From AC-69 sp035701505 (GTDB lineage: Bacteria > Actinomycetota > UBA4738 > HRBIN12), in assembly GCA_035701505.1 (NCBI GenBank), contig DASSSA010000080.1, forward strand, positions 1-10,910: a stretch of DNA of 10,910 bases. The letters are read 5' to 3'. Below the pieces are notes generated by a model. The model was not told where the DNA came from. It searched no databases and saw nothing but the letters and a program-made list of their open reading frames with translations. Both the position numbers and the translations under genes were made by a program. Position 1 is the first letter of the stretch. Each line of letters starts with the position of its first letter. Shown here in pieces: positions 7,338 through 10,910 of the stretch.

Positions 7338-8870
7338 TCACCGCGCGAACTCGACCGCCCGGGTCTCGCGCACCACGGTGATCTTGATCTGGCCCGGGTA
7401 CTGGAGCTCCTCCTCCACCTGCTTGGCGATGTCCCGGGCCATCACCTGAGCCTGGAGGTCGTCGATGTCGCCGGGCTTGACCATCACTCGGACCTCCCGG
7501 CCGGCCTGCATTGCGTACGTCTTCTCCACCCCGGGGTAGGACGAGCAGATCTCCTCCAGCCGCTCCAGGCGCTTGATGTAGGTCTCCAGGCTCTCCCGCC
7601 GCGCCCCCGGACGCCCGCCGGAGATGCCGTCGGCGATCTGGGCCAGGACGGCCTCGATCGTCCGTTGCTCCACCTCACCGTGGTGGGACTCGATGCAGTG
7701 CACGACCTCGGGCGCCTCCCGCAGCCGGCGGGCGATCTCCGCGCCGATGATGGCGTGGGACCCTTCGACCTCGTGGGTCACCGCCTTGCCGATGTCGTGC
7801 AGGAGCGCGCCCCGCTGGGGGACCCGCTGGTCCAGGCCCAGCTCGGCGGCGATGGAGCCGGCGATGTGTGCGGACTCGACCAAGTGTTTCAGGACGTTCT
7901 GCCCGTACGACGTCCGGAACTGGAGCCGGCCGAGGAGCTTCACCAGGTCGGGATGCATGTCGGTGACCCCCACCTCCATCACCGCCTCCTCGCCGGCCCG
8001 CTTGATCTGCTCGTCGATCTCCTTCTTCGATCGCTCGAACGTCTCCTCGATCCGGGCGGGGTGGATCCTGCCGTCGGACACGAGCTTCTCCAACGTCATG
8101 CGTGCCGTCTCCCGCCGGACGGGGTCGAAGCACGAGAGCACCACGGCCTCGGGCGTGTCGTCGATGATGAGGTTCACCCCGGTCACCGACTCGAATGCCC
8201 GGATGTTCCGGCCCTCCCGGCCGATGATCCGGCCCTTCATGTCCTCCGACGGGAGGGAGAACACCGAGACGGTCGACTCGGCGGTCTGCTCGGAGGCCAC
8301 CCGCTGGATGGCGATCGTGACGATCTTTCGAGCGCGTTCCTCGCCCTCTTCACGGGCCCGGTTCTCGATCTCACGGACGGTGGCCATGGCCTGCCGCTTG
8401 GCCTCGTCCACGACCTGCGTGACCAGGGCCTCCCTCGCCTCCTGCGACGTCATCCTCGCCACGGCCTCCAGCTGCTGGCGATGCTGCTCGGCCGACTGCT
8501 CCAGCTGCTGGCGCACCTTCTGGAGCTTCTTGTCGCGGTCGTCCATCTCCGTCGCTCGCGTCTCCACGTCCGCGAGCTTGTTCTCGATCGCCTCCTCCTT
8601 CTGGCTGAGGCGCTGCTCCGAACGCTTCATCTCCTCACGCCGGGAGCGGACCTCCTGCTCCGCTTCCCTTCGCATCCCGCTGATCTCGTCCTTGACCTCC
8701 CCGAGCGCCTCGCGGGTGAGCCTCTCCGCCTCCCGCTCGGCCTCCAGGATGACCTTCTGTGCCCGGGACTCCGCGCTCAGGGCCTTGGTCGCGGCGAATG
8801 CCGCCCGGATCAGGAAGCCCAGCGCGACGCCGGACACGAAGACCGCGATCACCACCAATGCCGATGCCAT
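7338..8870 (-). CDS. rny: Ribonuclease Y, membrane-anchored endoribonuclease
   Basis: Endoribonuclease that starts mRNA decay at the membrane. The 510-residue protein has, in order: an N-terminal transmembrane helix (about 3-26, ASALVVIAVFVSGVALGFLI); a long charged coiled coil (about 30-190); a KH RNA-binding domain with GRIIGREGRNIR (213-224); and an HD hydrolase domain with the metal-binding His358-Asp359 in LLHDIGKAVTHE and His396-His397 in ESHHGE. Length matches the family (about 510-520). The frame is open to a GTG at 8885, but that codon overlaps the last base of the strong GGAGG sequence placed eight bases before ATG 8870, so I take 8870 as the start. The family is common in Firmicutes and deep-branching Actinomycetota, but streptomycetes and mycobacteria rely on RNase E/J. 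The gene follows a structured leader with a terminator-like hairpin, so expression may be set by read-through. Confidence 0.97.
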   Translation of the reverse strand: MASALVVIAVFVSGVALGFLIRAAFAATKALSAESRAQKVILEAEREAERLTREALGEVKDEISGMRREAEQEVRSRREEMKRSEQRLSQKEEAIENKLADVETRATEMDDRDKKLQKVRQQLEQSAEQHRQQLEAVARMTSQEAREALVTQVVDEAKRQAMATVREIENRAREEGEERARKIVTIAIQRVASEQTAESTVSVFSLPSEDMKGRIIGREGRNIRAFESVTGVNLIIDDTPEAVVLSCFDPVRRETARMTLEKLVSDGRIHPARIEETFERSKKEIDEQIKRAGEEAVMEVGVTDMHPDLVKLLGRLQFRTSYGQNVLKHLVESAHIAGSIAAELGLDQRVPQRGALLHDIGKAVTHEVEGSHAIIGAEIARRLREAPEVVHCIESHHGEVEQRTIEAVLAQIADGISGGRPGARRESLETYIKRLERLEEICSSYPGVEKTYAMQAGREVRVMVKPGDIDDLQAQVMARDIAKQVEEELQYPGQIKITVVRETRAVEFAR

Positions 8871-8878
8871 CTCGGTTG

Positions 8879-8883
8879 CCTCC
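8879..8883 (-). promoter_or_regulatory. Shine-Dalgarno of rny
   Basis: GGAGG on the minus strand, eight bases before ATG 8870. It decides the rny start, because the in-frame alternative GTG (8883-8885) shares a base with this site and has no Shine-Dalgarno of its own. It lies only nine bases downstream of the T-run of the terminator-like hairpin. Confidence 0.85.
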
Positions 8884-8892
8884 ACGTATGAG

Positions 8893-8932
8893 AAAAAGGC
8901 CGAACAGAGGCCGGTCAGGCCTCTGTTCGGCC
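8893..8932 (-). terminator. Intrinsic terminator-like hairpin just upstream of rny
   Basis: Read on the minus strand, a perfect 15-bp stem (arms 8918-8932 and 8898-8912, GGCCGAACAGAGGCC and its reverse complement) closes a 5-nt loop and is followed by TTTTT (8893-8897), then CT. This is a textbook rho-independent terminator for leftward transcription. It ends 22 bp before the rny ATG and about 200 bp after the recX stop. It could end the recA-recX transcript, end a short leader RNA, or act as an attenuator for rny. On the plus strand the hairpin is preceded by A5 and is not followed by a T-run, so it is not bidirectional. Confidence 0.85.
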
Positions 8933-8958
8933 GTGCGTCCGAATGGTACGAGAGCTAG

Positions 8959-8999
8959 CTAGGCGCTGAGGATCCCTCGGGTCCCTCACGCCCCCCTAG
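8959..8999 (-). repeat. Imperfect stem-loop in rny leader
   Basis: CTAGG (8959-8963) is the reverse complement of CCTAG (8995-8999), and inside these CTGAGG pairs largely with CCTCAC around a GA-rich apex with small bulges. The whole 41-bp segment can fold as one long, imperfect hairpin on either strand. It could be a structural domain of the rny leader RNA. The AGCTAGCT palindrome at 8953-8960 adjoins it. Confidence 0.4.
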
Positions 9000-9030
9000 C
9001 CGGAATGCTTCGTCGCGTTTCGTGTCGGTC

Positions 9031-9047
9031 ACTTGTAAGGCACAAGT
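9031..9047 (-). repeat. Small stem-loop in rny leader
   Basis: ACTTGT (9031-9036) and ACAAGT (9042-9047) form a perfect 6-bp inverted repeat around a 5-nt loop. It directly precedes, on the plus strand, the CGAACAGA segment that can pair with the terminator stem. It could be an operator or, in RNA, a small hairpin flanking the antiterminator segment. Confidence 0.35.
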
Positions 9048-9085
9048 CGAACAGATCGTTTCCTGAAAGAGCCTCTCAAATGCAC

Positions 9086-9114
9086 AATCTAAGGCCTGAC
9101 GGCGTGAGACGCAA
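9086..9114 (-). promoter_or_regulatory. Candidate sigma70-type promoter for rny
   Basis: On the minus strand, a -35-like TTGCGT (9109-9114) and a -10-like TAGATT (9086-9091) are separated by exactly 17 bp. They match the consensus at 3/6 and 4/6 positions. The predicted transcription start is near 9079. The position just after recX fits an independent promoter for rny and the genes after it. A second possibility is TTGAGA (9074-9079) with TCTGTT (9050-9055) at 18-bp spacing, which has a better -35 but a poorer -10. Confidence 0.35.
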
Positions 9115-9123
9115 GGGGTTGCA

Positions 9124-9142
9124 CCGAGGGGCTACCCCTCGG
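9124..9142 (-). terminator. Hairpin centred on the recX stop codon
   Basis: A perfect 8-bp inverted repeat (CCGAGGGG 9124-9131 and CCCCTCGG 9135-9142) whose 3-nt loop is exactly the recX stop codon, TAG in the mRNA. No T-run follows, so it is not a classical intrinsic terminator. GC-rich bacteria often have such T-less stems at transcript ends, where they may aid termination or protect the 3' end from exonucleases. The last three recX codons are part of the stem. Confidence 0.4.
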
Positions 9143-9647
9143 AGAAGCCCTCGGCCCCCATCTCCGGCCTCAGCGCCGAGGCTGCCGCCCGCCTGGCCAC
9201 CGCCCCCTCGTAGCCCCGGCGGGCCAGGAACGAAACGAGGCGACGGTAGGCCACCTCCGGTGCCAGGCCCCGAAGACGCGACGCCCTCGACCGGGCCAGT
9301 TCGGCGGCACGGACGTCGTCATCGACTTCGACATCCTGGAGCGCCAGCTCGATCGCGGGACGGGACACGCCCCTGGCGGCGAGCGAAGAAGCCACGGCCC
9401 GCCGCCCCGAGAGCCGCCGGCCCAGCGCCTGCTCCGCGAACTCCTGAGCGAACCGCTCGTCGTCGACCAACCCGACCTCTTCGAGGCGGGCGAGCTCCTC
9501 GGCCACCGTCTCGGCATCGAACCCCGCCGAGCGGAGCCGGGACTCCATCTCGCGGCGCGAGCGCGGCCGCACCGCGAGGAGCCGGAGGGCCCGGTCGTGG
9601 CATGAGGGCGGACGTTTGGGACGGCGTGTGCGAGAGGCCTCGGGCAT
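9132..9647 (-). CDS. recX: RecA-modulating protein RecX
   Basis: Small helical protein that binds RecA filaments and limits their extension, damping recombination and SOS induction. The 171-residue product shows the RecX pattern: DRALRLLAVRPRSRREMESRL (positions 18-38), then a second helical unit with EVGLVDDERFAQEFAEQ (57-73) and RLSGRRAVASSLAARGVS (78-95), and a third C-terminal unit with AYRRLVSFLARRGY (132-145). Length is within the family range. The ATG at 9647 lies 12 bp after the recA stop with only a weak G-rich sequence ahead of it, so translation is probably coupled to recA and kept lower. The stop codon sits in the loop of a perfect hairpin. The recA-recX order is the usual one. 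Confidence 0.93.
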   Translation of the reverse strand: MPEASRTRRPKRPPSCHDRALRLLAVRPRSRREMESRLRSAGFDAETVAEELARLEEVGLVDDERFAQEFAEQALGRRLSGRRAVASSLAARGVSRPAIELALQDVEVDDDVRAAELARSRASRLRGLAPEVAYRRLVSFLARRGYEGAVARRAAASALRPEMGAEGFSEG

Positions 9648-9659
9648 CTGCCGGCCCGG

Positions 9660-10772
9660 CTACGAGGCCGGCGCGGGCTGCGCCTCGCGCTCCTTCTCTT
9701 TGGCCTTGGCCTTTGAGGGAGCCGGGGGCTCGTTGGTCACCGCCACGTCGGGGACGACCGCGACCGGAGCCTCCCCGTCCCCGAAGGCCGTGAGGCCCAC
9801 GGCTTCCCGGATCCTCCGCTCGATCTCGCGGGCCATGTCCGCGTGCTCGGAGAGGAAGTTTCGCGAGTTCTCGCGGCCCTGGCCGAGCTGGTCGCCCTCG
9901 TAGGTGAACCAGGCACCGCTCTTCTTCACGATCTCCAGGTCCACGCCGACGTCGAGGAGGCTCCCCTCCTTGGAGATGCCCTCTCCGTAGATGATGTCGA
10001 ACTCGCACTGCCTGAACGGCGGGGCGACCTTGTTCTTCACCACCTTCACCCTGGTGCGGGACCCCACCACCTCGGTGCCGTCCTTCAGGTTCTCGATCTT
10101 GCGGACGTCGAGCCGGATGGACGAGTAGAACTTGAGCGCGCGGCCGCCCGGTGTGGTCTCGGGATTGCCGAACATGACGCCGATCTTCTCCCGGAGCTGG
10201 TTGATGAACACGGCGGTGGTGTCGAACCGCGACAGGGAGCCGGCCAGCTTCCGCATGGCCTGCGACATGAGCCGGGCCTGCAAGCCGACGTGGGAATCGC
10301 CCATCTCTCCCTCGATCTCGGCCCGGGGCACGAGCGCGGCCACCGAGTCGATGACCACGAGATCCATGGCCCCGGATCGCACAAGGAGATCGGCGATCTC
10401 CAACGCCTGCTCGCCGGAGTCCGGCTGCGACACCAGGAGCTCGTCGATGTTCACACCGAGCTTGCGAGCGTAGGTGGGATCCAGCGCGTGCTCGGCGTCG
10501 ACGAAGGCCGCGATCCCGCCCATCCTCTGGGCCTCGGCGATGACGTGAAGGCACACGGTGGTCTTGCCCGACCCTTCAGGGCCGAAGACCTCCACGATGC
10601 GCCCCCGGGGGATGCCGCCCACGCACAGGGCCATGTCGAGGGCGATGGAGCCGGTGGGGATGACCGAGATCCCCTGGCCAGCGGGATGCTCCCCCAGCCG
10701 CATCACCGCCCCCTTGCCGTACTGCTTCTCGATCTGCGTGAGCGCTACGTCGAGCATCTTGTCCCGGTCCAT
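9660..10772 (-). CDS. recA: Recombinase RecA
   Basis: ATP-dependent strand-exchange protein and co-protease for LexA self-cleavage. The 370-residue product has an N-terminal oligomerisation helix (1-30), Walker A GPEGSGKT (64-71), the catalytic Glu in FVDAEHALDP (90-99), Walker B VVIDSVAALVP (139-149), the L1 region around EMGDSHVGLQARLMSQAMR (156-174), the L2 region beginning at FINQLREKIG (189-198) and ending near TTPGG (206-210), and the C-terminal domain with YGEGIS (262-267). There is no intein. The tail after about residue 345 is rich in Ala, Pro, Lys and Glu (KAKAKEKERE), not mainly acidic as in E. coli. I chose ATG at 10772: AAGGAGG lies eight bases upstream and the product then starts MDRDKMLDVAL, as in other RecAs. 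An ATG at 10868 is in frame but falls at the promoter. recX follows 12 bp downstream. Confidence 0.98.
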   Translation of the reverse strand: MDRDKMLDVALTQIEKQYGKGAVMRLGEHPAGQGISVIPTGSIALDMALCVGGIPRGRIVEVFGPEGSGKTTVCLHVIAEAQRMGGIAAFVDAEHALDPTYARKLGVNIDELLVSQPDSGEQALEIADLLVRSGAMDLVVIDSVAALVPRAEIEGEMGDSHVGLQARLMSQAMRKLAGSLSRFDTTAVFINQLREKIGVMFGNPETTPGGRALKFYSSIRLDVRKIENLKDGTEVVGSRTRVKVVKNKVAPPFRQCEFDIIYGEGISKEGSLLDVGVDLEIVKKSGAWFTYEGDQLGQGRENSRNFLSEHADMAREIERRIREAVGLTAFGDGEAPVAVVPDVAVTNEPPAPSKAKAKEKEREAQPAPAS

Positions 10773-10780
10773 CCGCGAAG

Positions 10781-10787
10781 CCTCCTT
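10781..10787 (-). promoter_or_regulatory. Shine-Dalgarno of recA
   Basis: AAGGAGG on the minus strand, eight bases before ATG 10772. It is the strongest ribosome-binding site in the window, in keeping with abundant RecA, and it fixes the start at 10772 over in-frame codons further upstream. Confidence 0.9.
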
Positions 10788-10792
10788 CTGGT

Positions 10793-10860
10793 CCCTCGCC
10801 CACCGGCGCACGGACCCGGCAAGCTCTTCCCCGCTATCGGGACGCACGGTACCGCGAGGG
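10793..10860 (-). repeat. Distant inverted repeat in recA leader
   Basis: CCCTCGC at 10793-10799 and GCGAGGG at 10854-10860 are perfect 7-bp complements that span most of the recA leader. In the mRNA they would close a domain of about 68 nt that ends just before the Shine-Dalgarno. Two CGCACGG copies lie inside. Such pairing is easy to find in high-GC DNA, so a role is uncertain. Confidence 0.25.
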
Positions 10861-10861
10861 T

Positions 10862-10886
10862 ATGACATGGATTACACCCCTGTCAT
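10862..10886 (-). promoter_or_regulatory. Inverted repeat flanking the recA -10 box, candidate operator
   Basis: ATGACA and TGTCAT arms (10862-10867 and 10881-10886) are perfect 6-bp complements separated by 13 bp that contain the whole -10 box. A repressor bound here would block RNA polymerase. The arms do not match the GAAC-N4-GTTC box expected for this LexA type, so the binder, if any, is unknown. Confidence 0.35.
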
Positions 10887-10899
10887 TCGAAACCTGCAA
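10871..10899 (-). promoter_or_regulatory. recA promoter
   Basis: On the minus strand, TTGCAG (10894-10899) and TGTAAT (10871-10876) are separated by exactly 17 bp. The -10 matches the consensus at 5/6 and the -35 at 3/6. The predicted transcription start is near 10864, which leaves a leader of about 92 nt before the recA ATG. The position is right for the main recA promoter. The 11 bp beyond it to the window end show nothing further. Confidence 0.55.
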
Positions 10900-10910
10900 C
10901 CCCGAGCCTA

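Larger units (their letters stand above)
8871..9079 (-). promoter_or_regulatory. Candidate structured 5' leader of rny / possible small RNA
   Basis: This 209-nt stretch has no credible reading frame on either strand. If the promoter at 9086-9114 is used, it would be the rny leader. It contains a 6-bp stem-loop (9031-9047), a larger imperfect stem-loop (8959-8999), the terminator-like hairpin (8893-8932) and the rny Shine-Dalgarno. An 8-nt segment (9048-9055, CGAACAGA on the plus strand, TCTGTTCG in the RNA) can pair with the first arm of the terminator stem. This is the usual layout of an attenuator, or of a small RNA of about 185 nt. I cannot match it to a known riboswitch class by eye. Confidence 0.4.

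Noticed and set aside
8883..8885. GTG as the rny start
   Set aside because: It overlaps the GGAGG that is correctly spaced for ATG 8870, and the family normally starts just before the membrane helix.
7624..8958. Long plus-strand open frame of 444 codons opposite rny
   Set aside because: It is antisense to a well-supported gene. Its Ser/Arg-rich composition is the mirror of rny codons and it has no recognisable domain. Long antisense frames are expected in high-GC DNA.
9046..9062. SOS box near the rny leader
   Set aside because: CGAACAGAT fits the left half of the consensus but the right half is GTTT one base too far, so it does not form GAAC-N4-GTTC.
8933..9130. tRNA or other known structural RNA gene between recX and rny
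   Set aside because: No acceptor stem, anticodon arm or T-loop pattern could be assembled on either strand, and the ends do not pair as in 6S RNA.
9005..9793. Plus-strand open frame across the leader, recX and the end of recA
   Set aside because: Pro/Arg-rich composition, antisense to two conserved genes, and no ribosome-binding site of note.
10866..10868. ATG giving a 402-residue RecA
   Set aside because: It lies at the predicted transcription start, has no Shine-Dalgarno, and adds 32 residues not found in RecA proteins.

Overview
The window is high-GC bacterial chromosome, densely packed with housekeeping genes. The gene set and order (recA-recX-rny-miaB-miaA-dapF-aminotransferase-hflX facing lexA) resemble the recA-to-lexA neighbourhood of Actinomycetota. 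An RNase Y gene beside recX suggests a deep-branching actinobacterial class, or a related high-GC phylum such as Chloroflexota, rather than Streptomyces or Mycobacterium. This placement is inferred from gene order and protein motifs, not from a database search. I see no mobile element, CRISPR array, tRNA or rRNA.

Positions 1-1630 read on the plus strand. They hold the SOS repressor gene lexA, cut by the left window edge, followed after a short gap by a two-SIS-domain sugar-phosphate protein related to the isomerase half of GlmS. A 32-bp convergent gap then separates these from the long minus-strand series that fills the rest of the window.

Read in its own direction (right to left), that series starts with recA and recX, 12 bp apart. 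A 261-bp non-coding leader follows, then rny (RNase Y), then five tightly packed genes: miaB, miaA, dapF, an LL-diaminopimelate-type aminotransferase (probably dapL) and hflX. The last four junctions are overlaps of 1, 8, 4 and 1 nt, so miaB to hflX is almost certainly one translationally coupled transcript.

The genes fall into functional groups. RecA, RecX and LexA are the core SOS circuit: activator, RecA modulator and repressor. MiaA and MiaB act in sequence on A37 of tRNA. The aminotransferase would make LL-diaminopimelate, which DapF epimerises to meso-diaminopimelate for peptidoglycan and lysine. RNase Y starts mRNA decay and HflX splits stalled ribosomes, so the cluster leans towards RNA and translation quality control.

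The main regulatory features are in the two non-coding stretches. Ahead of rny there is a perfect 15-bp hairpin followed by five T residues, ending 22 bp before the start codon, inside a candidate 209-nt leader. Upstream leader segments can pair with its arms, which would suit an attenuator or a terminated small RNA. Ahead of recA there is a good sigma70-type promoter whose -10 box is flanked by an inverted repeat, but no standard GAAC-N4-GTTC SOS box. I found no evidence of a wholly new multi-gene system. The rny leader is the best candidate for something undescribed.
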